A DNA stretch of 46,146 nucleotides. It comes from Streptomyces sp. ADI96-02 (lineage in GTDB: Bacteria; Actinomycetota; Actinomycetes; Streptomycetales; Streptomycetaceae). Below the pieces are notes generated by a model that saw only the letters and a list, made by a program, of their open reading frames with translations, was not told the DNA's origin and did not search any database. Positions 1-8,899 of this stretch are shown here, in pieces (within the stretch, counting starts at the first letter, position 1; each line of letters begins with the position of its first letter). The stretch covers positions 4,144,931 to 4,191,076 of the forward strand of contig NZ_ML123034.1 in NCBI RefSeq assembly GCF_003846185.1, given 5' to 3'. The position numbers were made by a program, and so were the translations under genes.

Positions 1-50
1 GGCTGGCCGGGCTGCTGCCCGTACGGGTTGTTCGGGTCGCCGAAGCTCAT
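1..50 (-). CDS. N-terminus of a Gly/Pro/Gln-rich protein (partial)
   Basis: Only the first 16 codons of a minus-strand gene lie in the window, running off its left edge. The reading begins [15 protein letters not shown], a Pro/Gln/Gly/Tyr-rich leader of the kind found before the membrane domain of many Streptomyces RDD or DUF4190 proteins. A GAGG sequence lies about 10 bases upstream of the ATG. The gene is divergent from folD, so the roughly 217 bases between them should hold both promoters. The function cannot be judged from this much sequence. Confidence 0.6.
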   Translation of the reverse strand, partial: MSFGDPNNPYGQQPGQ

Positions 51-267
51 AAGGGGTGTTCCTCAACTCGCGTGTGGGGACGGATGGCCACACGGAGGAA
101 GGACAGCGTCAGCGGCACGCCCCCCGTGCAACCGCGATCCTCATCGTTGTGAGGCCCGGTCGCGTTTGTCCAGCCCGGAGCCCCAGACGTTGTGCAAGTG
201 CAATCTCGTGCACGTCGGGGGCGCAGGCAATTGGTCTGCGGGCGGGGTCATCCGCGAGGATGGGACC

Positions 268-1146
268 ATGACTGCCCAGATTCTCGATGGCAAGGCCACC
301 GCTGCCGCGATCAAGTCCGATCTGACCGTCCGTGTGGCGGCCCTCAAGGCCCAGGGCATCACCCCCGGCCTGGGAACCCTGCTCGTCGGCGACGATCCGG
401 GCAGCCGGTGGTACGTGAACGGCAAGCACCGCGACTGCGCCGAGGTCGGCATCGGCTCGATCCAGCGCGAACTCCCCGGCACCGCCACCCAGGAGGAGAT
501 CGAGGACGTCGTACGGGAGCTGAACGCCGACCCCGAATGCACGGGTTACATCGTGCAGCTGCCCCTGCCCAAGGGGATCGACACCAACCGGGTGCTGGAG
601 CTGATGGACCCGGCGAAGGACGCCGACGGGCTGCACCCGATGAGCCTGGGCCGCCTCGTCCTGAACGAGACCGGCCCGCTGCCCTGCACCCCGCAGGGCG
701 TGGTGCAGCTCCTGCGCGCGCACGGCGTGGAGATCGACGGGGCGCACGTCGTGGTCGTCGGCCGGGGCGTCACCATCGGTCGGTCCATCCCGCTGCTGCT
801 GACCCGTAAGTCGGAGAACGCCACGGTGACCCAGTGCCACACCGGCACCCGCGACCTCTCCTCCCACCTGCGGCAGGCCGACATCATCGTCGCCGCCGCC
901 GGAGTGCCGCACCTGATCAAGCCCGAGGACGTGAAGCCGGGCGCGGCCGTGCTCGACGTCGGCGTCAGCCGCGACGAGAACGGCAAGATCGTCGGAGACG
1001 TGCACCCGGGCGTCCGCGAGGTGGCCGCCTGGGTCGCCCCGAACCCGGGCGGCGTCGGCCCGATGACCCGCGCCCAGCTGCTCGTCAACGTGGTCGAGGC
1101 GGCCGAGCGGACCGCCGCCGAGGCCACTGACCCCGCCGCGGGCTGA
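268..1146 (+). CDS. folD: Bifunctional methylenetetrahydrofolate dehydrogenase/cyclohydrolase
   Basis: FolD interconverts 5,10-methylene-, methenyl- and 10-formyl-tetrahydrofolate in the cytoplasm, supplying one-carbon units for purines and formyl-Met-tRNA. The 292-residue product has the usual family length. The active-site helix carries Ser46, Tyr49 and Lys53 (SRWYVNGK), followed by the QLPLP folate loop (97-101), the KDADGLHP segment near 117-124 and the nucleotide-binding segment GRGVTIGRS. The frame stays open to position 28, but the ATG at 268 gives [10 protein letters not shown], the family N-terminus, with a GAGG-type ribosome site just upstream; the upstream residues look like non-coding readthrough. 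A DUF3017 gene follows after about 20 bases, so the two are probably co-transcribed. Confidence 0.97.
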   Translation: MTAQILDGKATAAAIKSDLTVRVAALKAQGITPGLGTLLVGDDPGSRWYVNGKHRDCAEVGIGSIQRELPGTATQEEIEDVVRELNADPECTGYIVQLPLPKGIDTNRVLELMDPAKDADGLHPMSLGRLVLNETGPLPCTPQGVVQLLRAHGVEIDGAHVVVVGRGVTIGRSIPLLLTRKSENATVTQCHTGTRDLSSHLRQADIIVAAAGVPHLIKPEDVKPGAAVLDVGVSRDENGKIVGDVHPGVREVAAWVAPNPGGVGPMTRAQLLVNVVEAAERTAAEATDPAAG

Positions 1147-1166
1147 CCGGAACCGGAAGGAACCCC

Positions 1167-1907
1167 ATGGGTGCTGGTACGAGCCCGGCCGACCCGGCTC
1201 CGGCGGGCGCGGGCGAAGGTGCTGCGGCGAAGGACGTGGAGCGCGTGCGGGGCGTCGTCGGAGGCGGCAGCGCCGTCAGCGGCGTCAAGGGCGTGCGCGA
1301 CCCGGAGCGGAGCGTCTCGTCCGCCGTCGTGGGGCGCGCCGCCGAGGCCGGTTCCACCGTCGGTGAGCCGACGGACGACGAACAGGCGGACGGGGCCGGC
1401 GACGGGTCCAGGGACGGATCGGCGGACCGGGCCGGTGACGGGTCCAGGGGCGGATCGGCGGACGGGACCGGCGACGGGACCAGCGACGGGGTCGCGGGCG
1501 GGCCGGCCCGCAGGTCCCGGCGTTTCCCGTCGCTGACCCGGGACACCGCGCGTCCCGAGGGCGGCGGCCGGGCCGCGCCGGGCGACGCGCCCGCTCCCGC
1601 GAGGCAGTGGCCCCTGCTCACCGTGCTCTGCACGGCGGGCGTCGGCCTGCTCGTCGTGGCCTTCGACCCGTTCGAGGCCGCGTTCCGCGTCGGCGCCATC
1701 CTGATCGGACTGGCCCTGATCACCGGCGCGGTGCTGCGCTGGGCGGTGCCCTCGGTGGGCATGCTCGCGGTGCGTTCGCGCTTCACGGACCTGGTTACGT
1801 ACGGGCTGATGGGCACCCTGATCGTGCTGCTCGCGCTGGTGGCCCAGCCGCATCCGTGGCTGGACATCCCGGTCCTGGAGGACGCGGTCCACTTCACGAT
1901 CCGCTAG
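1167..1907 (+). CDS. DUF3017 integral membrane protein with repetitive N-terminus
   Basis: The 246-residue protein has two parts. Residues 1 to about 145 are low-complexity and hydrophilic (Asp, Gly, Ser, Ala), including a direct repeat around DGSRDGSADRAG. The last 100 residues carry three hydrophobic segments near 149-166, 176-192 and 212-229, matching the DUF3017 family, which in Streptomyces sits directly after folD. The role is unknown. It follows folD by 20 bases with a GGAAGGA ribosome site and is followed by a GC-rich hairpin at 1982-2008. The long N-terminus is expanded compared with the short DUF3017 core, and a downstream start cannot be excluded. Confidence 0.85.
   Translation: MGAGTSPADPAPAGAGEGAAAKDVERVRGVVGGGSAVSGVKGVRDPERSVSSAVVGRAAEAGSTVGEPTDDEQADGAGDGSRDGSADRAGDGSRGGSADGTGDGTSDGVAGGPARRSRRFPSLTRDTARPEGGGRAAPGDAPAPARQWPLLTVLCTAGVGLLVVAFDPFEAAFRVGAILIGLALITGAVLRWAVPSVGMLAVRSRFTDLVTYGLMGTLIVLLALVAQPHPWLDIPVLEDAVHFTIR
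1401..1472 (+). repeat. 36-bp tandem repeat inside the DUF3017 gene
   Basis: Two adjacent 36-base units (1401-1436 and 1437-1472) differ at only a few positions, and a third partial unit begins at 1473. The unit is a multiple of three, so it expands the Asp/Gly/Ser-rich N-terminal tract of the membrane protein without breaking the frame. Confidence 0.8.
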
Positions 1908-2368
1908 CAGGCGCCCCGTTGATCGGCCGGGGGGACGGGGCCCTCGCCGGTCGGGCCGGGGCGATACGCCCTGAAGCGGGACGGGACGGGCATCCTCGGC
2001 CCGTCCCGACTCGGGCGGCATGTGCGCGGAAGGCCGGAACCGGACGACGCTGGGGCCTGTGGCACGGAAGTGACCATTCCGCACGCTGTGATCGTGGCCC
2101 AACGGTGGCAGACTGGCACGGCGCACGGAGCAGTCGAGGGCGTACCGGCGCGAGCGGACGCGCGTACCGGACCTCACGCTCCAGTGCGCCCCCTCGCCAG
2201 GAACTGACACCCTGGCACAGCGCATCCTCCTGGGCAGTCCGGCTGAAGAGTCCGCGACGGGCGAGCGACGGACGAGCGGCGGACGCGGCCGAGGGGGAGC
2301 GCGGGCCGGCGGAGCCGGCCGCAATGGGCGCAGCAAGCACGTCCTGGGACCACAAGGGGGGAAAAGCG
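1908..2368 (+). other. 461-bp intergenic stretch, no gene supported
   Basis: Between the DUF3017 gene and the HTH gene I see no frame with coding-like composition and a start site. The left part holds a 10-bp hairpin (1982-2008). The right part should contain the promoter and the AAGGGGGGAAAAG ribosome site of the HTH gene just before 2369. Confidence 0.5.
1982..2008 (+). terminator. Hairpin downstream of the folD-DUF3017 pair
   Basis: CGGGACGGGC (1982-1991) pairs perfectly with GCCCGTCCCG (1999-2008) across a 7-base loop. There is no T-run, as is common for Streptomyces terminators. It starts 75 bases after the DUF3017 stop. Confidence 0.55.
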
Positions 2369-3490
2369 ATGCCTCGTTGGAAGGCACTGCCCGAAGAACT
2401 CGACCCGCAGATCAGGGAGTTCGCCGGCCAACTGCGCAGGCTGGTGGACCGCAGCGGGCTGAACATCGACGCCGTGGCCGACCGTACGGGCTACAGCGAG
2501 ACGTCCTGGGAGCGGTACCTCGACGGACGGCTGCTCCCTCCGCGCGGAGCCGTCGTCGCCCTCGCCGAGGTCACGAACACTCCCCAGCACCACCTCTCGA
2601 CCATGTGGGAGCTGGCCGAACAGGCGTGGAGACGCGCCGAGATGCGCCACGACATGACGATGGAGGCCATCCGGGTCAGCCAGGCCCGCGCGGCGCTCGG
2701 CGCCGGTTCCGCCGCCGCGCCGTCCGCCGCCGCGCCCTCCGCCGCCGGAACGGGCCCGGCGGGCGGAACGGACCCCGGCGGCCACGGCGGCCACGGCTCC
2801 CATGGGTCCCACGGCCAGGGAGTGCCCGCCCAGGGAGCGCCCGGCCACGCGGCGTACGCCTACGGCGGCTACGGCGGCTACGGCGACGACGGGCGCGCGC
2901 CGTCCGTACCGGTCCAGCGAGGCGGGGCCCCGCAGACGGCCGAGCAGCCGCGATCCGGGCGGCGGTCCGACCGGGGCTCCGGCGGCCGGGGCCCGGGAGG
3001 CCGCCGCAAGACCGCCAGGTTCGTCGTGGGCCTGACCGGCGCGCTGCTCGTGGCCGTCGGCGCGGTGCTCCTCGCACCCAGCGGCGACGAGCCGGCCAAG
3101 GCCGCACCCTCCGCGTCGGCCACCCCGAGCACGGCCGCGCCCGAGCTGCCCGTCGGCGTCGAGTGCAGCGGTGACGCGTGCACCGGGAAGGACCCCGAGG
3201 CGATGGGCTGCGGCGGCCAGTTCGCCCGTACGGTGGCCAACGCCACCGTCGGCACCAGCCGCGTCGAGGTCCGCTACAGCGAGATCTGCGCGGCCTCCTG
3301 GGCCCGGCTCACCGAGGCGGCCCCCGGCGACACCGTGCGGATCACGTCCGGCGCGGGCGGGCAGGACGGCACGGTCCGGGGCGAGACGGACGCGTACACG
3401 CCGATGGTCGCGGTGAGGACGGCGGACGGCGCGAAGGCGTGCGCGACCCTCACCTCCGGTACGCGGGGGTGCGCCGAGGGGCTGGAGTGA
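2369..3490 (+). CDS. Membrane-anchored HTH protein with extracytoplasmic DUF2690 domain
   Basis: This 373-residue protein has an N-terminal XRE-type helix-turn-helix (about 13-75, with a GYSETSWERYLDGR recognition region). A Gly/His/Ala-rich linker follows (110-210), then one membrane segment (218-236) and a C-terminal domain (262-373) with six cysteines (266, 271, 281, 307, 358, 368). The C-terminal pattern ECSGDACTGKDPEAMGCGGQ marks DUF2690. With a cytoplasmic HTH and an outside Cys-rich domain, it looks like a one-component transmembrane regulator; this is inference. The ATG at 2369 is preceded by a strong AAGGGGGGA site. The frame extends far upstream, but that part is not coding-like. 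mdh follows on the same strand, with its own apparent promoter. Confidence 0.88.
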   Translation: MPRWKALPEELDPQIREFAGQLRRLVDRSGLNIDAVADRTGYSETSWERYLDGRLLPPRGAVVALAEVTNTPQHHLSTMWELAEQAWRRAEMRHDMTMEAIRVSQARAALGAGSAAAPSAAAPSAAGTGPAGGTDPGGHGGHGSHGSHGQGVPAQGAPGHAAYAYGGYGGYGDDGRAPSVPVQRGGAPQTAEQPRSGRRSDRGSGGRGPGGRRKTARFVVGLTGALLVAVGAVLLAPSGDEPAKAAPSASATPSTAAPELPVGVECSGDACTGKDPEAMGCGGQFARTVANATVGTSRVEVRYSEICAASWARLTEAAPGDTVRITSGAGGQDGTVRGETDAYTPMVAVRTADGAKACATLTSGTRGCAEGLE

Positions 3491-4687
<1,197 letters not shown>

Positions 4688-4751
4688 CCGTACGGACCCG
4701 GACCCGGTCCGGCCCCGGCGGTCCGTCCGCCGGGCCCGCCGCCCGTACCCC

Positions 4752-4787
4752 AAGCGCCCCCGGCAGTCGTCGTCGCCGGGGGCGCTT
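4752..4787 (+). terminator. Strong hairpin terminator after mdh
   Basis: AAGCGCCCCCGGC (4752-4764) pairs perfectly over 13 bp with GCCGGGGGCGCTT (4775-4787) across a 10-base loop, 65 bases past the mdh stop. Confidence 0.85.
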
Positions 4788-4985
4788 CGCCGTTCCGGAC
4801 GATGACTTCATGGCCGACAATCGCCTCCCCAGGGCGGCAGGCCGCCGTTACATTGGCACCTTTCGCTCGTCGGGCCGTCCTCGGCTCCGGTCCGCGTCCA
4901 GCCCGTGTTCCACGCCGCCGCCGCGGCCCGAACGCCGGGGAGGAGCCGGCGGAACGACGACGACTCCAGAGGAAGAGGAGACCGG

Positions 4986-6875
4986 GTGACCGGGAGTGCC
5001 GTGCCGCGTCCGTCGCAGGGCCAGGACGATCTGCTCGGGAAACCGCCCGTGCACCCGGCCGCGAGCGAGGCCGGCAGACTGCTGTGCGCCGGGGTCCACC
5101 TGCACGACGGCTACCGCGACGCCGTCATCGACCAGCTCTACGTCCAGGAACAGCGCATCGTCGCCCCCTCCGCCGGCTTCGACGCCGCCCGGGTCCTGGC
5201 CCACGCGCTGCGCGCCCGCCGCACCGAACTGGGCTGGGCCGCGGGCATCCTGGCCGCCTGGCTGCTGGGCGCGGTCCTCACCCGGGGCGTGATCGGCGCC
5301 TTCTTCCTGCCGTGCGTCCTGCTGGCCGTCGCGCCGTGGATCCGGGGAACCGCGCACAATCCACCGGTCTACCGGCGGGTTCCGGCCTTTCTCCTGCGCT
5401 GGTACGGCAGGTTCATCCTGCTGGCCGTCGGGCTCTGGGTGTTCGGGAGCGCGATCGCCGACCTGTTCGCCGACGACTCCGACGACTCCGACGGGTACGA
5501 CTCCTACGACTCCTCCGGCGCGTACGACTCCGGCTCGGGCGGGTTCTCCGACGGCGTGCCGGACGTCTCCGACCTGGGTCCCGGCCTGTTCACCGGAGGC
5601 TTCGCCGAGGGCGGCTCCGGTCCGGCCTGGGCGGCGCTCTTCTTCCTCGCTCTGATCGCCGGTCTGGTGGGCCTCCAGCGCGGGCAGTTCGCCTGGGTGA
5701 TGACGGAGGAGCTGTCCCGGCGGAACTTCCCCGACCTCGCCGCAGACCCGGCCGAGCGGGCTCCGGGGGCCCGCTTCCGGCGGCTGCGGGAGCGCATCCG
5801 CCTGGAGCAGCACGCCCCGCTCGTCATGTACGGGTCCGAGGACCCGTTCTGCGGATCGGGCCGCGCCTACCGCCCGTGGAACCTCGCCGTCGAACTCCGG
5901 CCCGCCGGGGACGGACCGGCGGAGCCGATCGACAACGCGAGCATCCTGCGCCGGATCGTGCCGCTGCTGGAGGCCCTGCGGATCCCCTCCCCGCACGGCT
6001 CGCCGGAGGGCGCGGCCGCCGTGCGGGACCGGCTGCGCGAACTGGTCGTGGACGAGTGCGTCTTCCTGCCGGTGGTGGGCATGCCGCGGCGCGAGGACGC
6101 CCCGTACGGCCCCGAGGAGTTCGCGTCGCACCGCAGCCGCGCCGTCGAGGAGGGCGGCGAGAGCCGGCGCCACTTCCTGCGGGTGCGGGTCGGCGGCTGG
6201 AACGAGGAGGTCGTCGTCACCGTCTTCGTCCGGGTCCACACCCAGGGCGGGATGCTGATGCTGGAGGTGGCCCCGCACGTGCTGATGCCGGTGCACCCGC
6301 TCTTCCGCGACGCCGACCGGATCGCGCACCGGCACCGCAACAACAACTGGTTCGGCAAGGCCGTCTGGGCGGCGACCCGTACTCCCGCCTCGCTGGTCCG
6401 CTCGATCGTCACGCTGGGGCGGGGCGCGGCGAGCGGCTGGAAGGTGCTCACGGCCGGGAACGGCGGCGCGCTGGCGGACGGGCCCGCGTTCTCCGTCCGG
6501 GAGCTGGGCTCCGACGATGAGGCGTCGCTCTTCCAGGCCATGGACGTCAACCGCTACCTGAAGTCCGTCCAGGACCGGGTGAACGGCGGTGTCCGGCTGG
6601 CCCTGCGTGAAGCGGGCTGGCAGACCGACGAGTTCGAGCAGAAGATCGTGAACATCGGCGCGGGCGGCGTCTTCATCGAGTCCGCCCGGGACAGCGCCAT
6701 CGGCATCGGCGACCACAACGACATCCGGCGCACCGGACCGTCCGCCCCGGCGGACCCGGGCCGCACCACCGGGCTGCGGAAACCACCCGGCGGACAGCCG
6801 GGCCCGTCCGGCCCGCGCACTCCGGGCGGCCCCACGCCCGGCCCCGACCCCCAGCCGAAAGCGGGAGAGAAGTGA
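4986..6875 (+). CDS. Four-TM membrane protein with C-terminal RHIM-like motif
   Basis: I recognise this only as a conserved streptomycete membrane protein of unknown function. The 629-residue product has a soluble N-terminal part (1-80) and four hydrophobic segments (about 82-99, 101-118, 142-160, 214-231). An acidic Asp/Ser/Tyr/Gly loop (163-190) lies between TM3 and TM4. A large soluble domain (240-560) follows, then DSAIGIGDHNDIRR at 569-582 and a Pro/Gly-rich tail. That motif matches one in the next protein (GSAFAVGDHNTVTQ) and resembles the RHIM core of RIPK3. The GTG at 4986 follows an excellent GGAAGAGGAG site; an ATG at 4905 lacks one. Its stop overlaps the next start, so the two are translationally coupled. 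A signalling role is inference. Confidence 0.85.
   Translation: MTGSAVPRPSQGQDDLLGKPPVHPAASEAGRLLCAGVHLHDGYRDAVIDQLYVQEQRIVAPSAGFDAARVLAHALRARRTELGWAAGILAAWLLGAVLTRGVIGAFFLPCVLLAVAPWIRGTAHNPPVYRRVPAFLLRWYGRFILLAVGLWVFGSAIADLFADDSDDSDGYDSYDSSGAYDSGSGGFSDGVPDVSDLGPGLFTGGFAEGGSGPAWAALFFLALIAGLVGLQRGQFAWVMTEELSRRNFPDLAADPAERAPGARFRRLRERIRLEQHAPLVMYGSEDPFCGSGRAYRPWNLAVELRPAGDGPAEPIDNASILRRIVPLLEALRIPSPHGSPEGAAAVRDRLRELVVDECVFLPVVGMPRREDAPYGPEEFASHRSRAVEEGGESRRHFLRVRVGGWNEEVVVTVFVRVHTQGGMLMLEVAPHVLMPVHPLFRDADRIAHRHRNNNWFGKAVWAATRTPASLVRSIVTLGRGAASGWKVLTAGNGGALADGPAFSVRELGSDDEASLFQAMDVNRYLKSVQDRVNGGVRLALREAGWQTDEFEQKIVNIGAGGVFIESARDSAIGIGDHNDIRRTGPSAPADPGRTTGLRKPPGGQPGPSGPRTPGGPTPGPDPQPKAGEK
6690..6731 (+). 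other. RHIM-like motif, copy 1 (C-terminal in the 629-aa protein)
   Basis: Encodes DSAIGIGDHNDIRR (residues 569-582). It aligns without gaps with copy 2 at 7007-7048, sharing S-A-x-x-(V/I)-G-D-H-N. Confidence 0.6.
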
Positions 6876-7327
6876 CCGGCCGCATCCCCGACGGACAGGC
6901 GTTCTCCGACGGACAGGTACCCCCGGGCGGACAGGTACCCCCGGGCGGACAGGCGCCCCCCGGCGCACAGCCGCCGCCGCGCACCGTGCACATCGGCACG
7001 GTGACCGGCAGCGCCTTCGCCGTCGGCGACCACAACACCGTCACCCAGCACCAGCACCCGGGCCCGGCCGACGAGGGCCAGGCCGAACTGCTGCGGGCCG
7101 TCCGCGAACTCCGCGCCGACCTGGCCCGGTTCGTCGCCACCGACACCACCGAGATCCTGGACGCGGAGCTGGTCTCGGTCGAGGACGAGATCGAGAGCGC
7201 GGGAGCCGCGGCCCCGGGCCGCCTCGCCCGGCTCCAGCAGGCCCTGACGGCCGCGGGCGCGCTCACCGGAACACTCGCCTCCGGCGTCGCGGTGGCCGAG
7301 TCGCTGTCCACCCTGCTGGGAGGCTGA
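6872..7327 (+). CDS. Small RHIM-like-motif protein with helical C-terminus
   Basis: A 151-residue protein of unknown function. Residues 8-37 are a Gly-Gln-Pro-Pro repeat encoded by three 18-base DNA units. Residues 38-59 read VHIGTVTG and then GSAFAVGDHNTVTQ, matching the C-terminal motif of the upstream membrane protein. Residues 68-151 look alpha-helical, with heptad-like Leu spacing (ELLRAVRELRADLARF) and an Ala/Gly/Leu-rich end (TAAGALTGTLASGVAVAESL) that could insert in or pack against a membrane. The GTG start sits in the GTGA overlap with the upstream stop. The third gene begins 4 bases after its stop. The layout suggests an adaptor or effector recruited by the membrane protein; this is a hypothesis. 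Confidence 0.85.
   Translation: MTGRIPDGQAFSDGQVPPGGQVPPGGQAPPGAQPPPRTVHIGTVTGSAFAVGDHNTVTQHQHPGPADEGQAELLRAVRELRADLARFVATDTTEILDAELVSVEDEIESAGAAAPGRLARLQQALTAAGALTGTLASGVAVAESLSTLLGG
6911..6964 (+). repeat. Three 18-bp tandem repeats
   Basis: Units at 6911-6928 and 6929-6946 are identical; 6947-6964 differs at a few bases. They encode the GGQVPP repeats at the N-terminus of the small RHIM-like protein and keep the reading frame. Confidence 0.9.
7007..7048 (+). other. RHIM-like motif, copy 2 (N-terminal in the 151-aa protein)
   Basis: Encodes GSAFAVGDHNTVTQ (residues 46-59), the partner of the motif at 6690-6731. The two DNA segments share the block TCGGCGACCACAAC exactly. V-G-D-x-N-x-(V/L)-T is also how the RIPK3 RHIM core reads (VQVGDNNYLT). 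Confidence 0.6.
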
Positions 7328-7330
7328 ACG

Positions 7331-8284
7331 ATGACCGGGGGCGGCCGAGCACGCTGGAACGACGAGACCCAGAGCTGGGAGACCGAACAGCCGCGGACCT
7401 GCACCCCGCCCCCACCACCGCCGCCCGCCGGACCTCCGGTGGTGCGGTCGGCTCCGCCCGGACCGCCGGTCCCGCCCGGACCTCCGGCCCACGCGCCGGA
7501 TCAGGGGCCGTACGGACCCGGGGGCGCGGCCTACCCGCCGACCGGGCCGGACGGCCTCCCCGCGCAGGACGGGACGCCCGCCGGGCGGTCCTTCCGCGCG
7601 CGGACCACTCCGCTGACCGCCGGGCTCGCCGTGGTGGTGCTGGCGAGCGGGGCGGCGGCGCTCTGGTTCGCGCTGTCCGGCGGGGACGACGGAGCGCGCG
7701 ACGACGCCCGGGGGCGCACGTCCAGCGCCGTCGCCGACACCACCGGAGAGGCCGCGGACCCGGCGGCCGGGGGCGACGGGGCGACCGCGCCCGACGCCTC
7801 CGCGCCCGACGCGCCGCCGGAGTCGTCCGGACCGCCCGCCGGGTTCGCCGTCCGGGATGACGCGGAGGGCTTCCGGATCGCCGTGCCGCAGGAGTGGGGC
7901 GAGCGCACGCGCGCCTCCGGCGGCGTGTTCTACCGGCCGGCCGACGGCACGGACCTGCTCCAGGTGTTCCGGGTGTCCGAGCCGGGCATGACGGCTCTGG
8001 ACGCGGTGCGCGCCGCCTCCGAGGAGCGCAGCGTCAACCCCGGCTTCGAGGAGGTCCGCATCGGCGCGGTGGACGCCGCCGGCGGCGAGGCCGCCGAGCT
8101 GGTGTACGCGTACGACAGCGAGGAGGCGGGAGGCCGCCGGCAGGTCGCCGAGCGGGTCTTCACCGCCGCGGACGGGCGGCTGTACGCGGTGCTGGTCGCC
8201 GCCCTCGACGCCGACTGGCCGCGCCAGCAGGAGGTGCTGGACATCGCCGTCCAGCACTTCGACCCGTACGGCGACCCGTTCTGA
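7331..8284 (+). CDS. Pro-rich single-pass membrane protein with extracytoplasmic domain
   Basis: A 317-residue protein. Residues 1-90 are Pro/Gly-rich and presumably cytoplasmic, beginning with RWNDETQSWE, a short leader motif common in streptomycete membrane proteins. One membrane segment lies at about 95-115. A Thr/Ala/Asp-rich linker follows, then a globular C-terminal domain (150-317) beginning GFAVRDDAEGFRIAVPQEW. That opening resembles the PsbP/Mog1-like or serine-esterase-like domains attached outside the membrane in actinobacterial Ser/Thr kinases; the assignment is tentative. It starts 4 bases after the RHIM-like gene, so the three genes form one transcription unit. It may be the outward-facing part of that system. 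Confidence 0.85.
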   Translation: MTGGGRARWNDETQSWETEQPRTCTPPPPPPPAGPPVVRSAPPGPPVPPGPPAHAPDQGPYGPGGAAYPPTGPDGLPAQDGTPAGRSFRARTTPLTAGLAVVVLASGAAALWFALSGGDDGARDDARGRTSSAVADTTGEAADPAAGGDGATAPDASAPDAPPESSGPPAGFAVRDDAEGFRIAVPQEWGERTRASGGVFYRPADGTDLLQVFRVSEPGMTALDAVRAASEERSVNPGFEEVRIGAVDAAGGEAAELVYAYDSEEAGGRRQVAERVFTAADGRLYAVLVAALDADWPRQQEVLDIAVQHFDPYGDPF

Positions 8285-8336
8285 CGCGACGCGACGGCCG
8301 GAGCGCGCCGGAGTGCGCCGGAGCGCGCGGCGCGGC

Positions 8337-8852
8337 TCAGTGCTTGAGGTCGCCCGGCGTGTAGTGGCCGGGCGCCTGCCGGGTGGAGACGCCGAAGCGG
8401 TTCCAGGCGTTGATCACCGTGATCGCGGCGATCAACTGGGCCAGTTCGGTCTCCTCGAAGTGCTCGGCCGCCTTCGCGTACACCGCGTCCGGGACGAAAC
8501 CGTCGGTCAGCACGGTGACCGCCTCGGTCAGCTCGATCGCCGCCAGTTCCTTCTCCGTGTAGAAGTGCCGCGACTCCTCCCAGGCGCTGAGCTGGATGAT
8601 CCGCTCGACGGACTCGCCCGCGGCGAGGGCGTCCTTCGTGTGCATGTCCAGGCAGAGCGCGCAGCGGTTGAGCTGCGAGGCGCGCACCTTGACCAGCTCC
8701 AGCAGGACCGGGTCGAGCCCCTTCCGGGCAGCCGCGTCCAGCCGGACCATCGCCTTGTAGACCTCGGGCGCCAACTTGGCCCAGGGCAGCCTGGCCGGCT
8801 CCTCGGGGGCGTACGGGGAGTGCGTGCCGTGGTGTTCGTGTGTCGTCGTCAT
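8337..8852 (-). CDS. AhpD-like carboxymuconolactone decarboxylase-family protein
   Basis: The 171-residue product belongs to the CMD/AhpD alkylhydroperoxidase-like family. The signature helix is NRCALCLDMHTKDALAAGES, with the redox pair Cys64-Cys67 and His71 in the CxxC-xxxH arrangement of AhpD proton-relay sites. A peroxide- or thiol-linked role is likely, but the substrate is unknown. The start is the ATG at 8852 giving MTTTHEHHG; the frame extends further upstream but would run into the divergent regulator. It is transcribed away from the MocR-type regulator at 8900 with only 47 bases between the starts, so that regulator probably controls it. Confidence 0.9.
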   Translation of the reverse strand: MTTTHEHHGTHSPYAPEEPARLPWAKLAPEVYKAMVRLDAAARKGLDPVLLELVKVRASQLNRCALCLDMHTKDALAAGESVERIIQLSAWEESRHFYTEKELAAIELTEAVTVLTDGFVPDAVYAKAAEHFEETELAQLIAAITVINAWNRFGVSTRQAPGHYTPGDLKH

Positions 8853-8899
8853 GAGTACGACGTTACGACTCGGGTGGCACACCGCTATGGTCCATTGCC

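Noticed and set aside
51..267. Possible ZTP (pfl) riboswitch before folD
   Set aside because: folD genes are sometimes under this riboswitch, but I cannot find the conserved pseudoknot core or the CCGCCUGGGC-like loop in the leader.
109..1005. Long minus-strand open frame across folD
   Set aside because: It is the antisense shadow of folD: high-GC codon bias keeps the reverse frame open. The product is Val/Arg/Gly/His-rich with no motif.
546..2387. 613-codon minus-strand frame over folD, the DUF3017 gene and the following gap
   Set aside because: Low-complexity Arg/Pro/Ser translation, antisense to two supported genes; no start site or domain.
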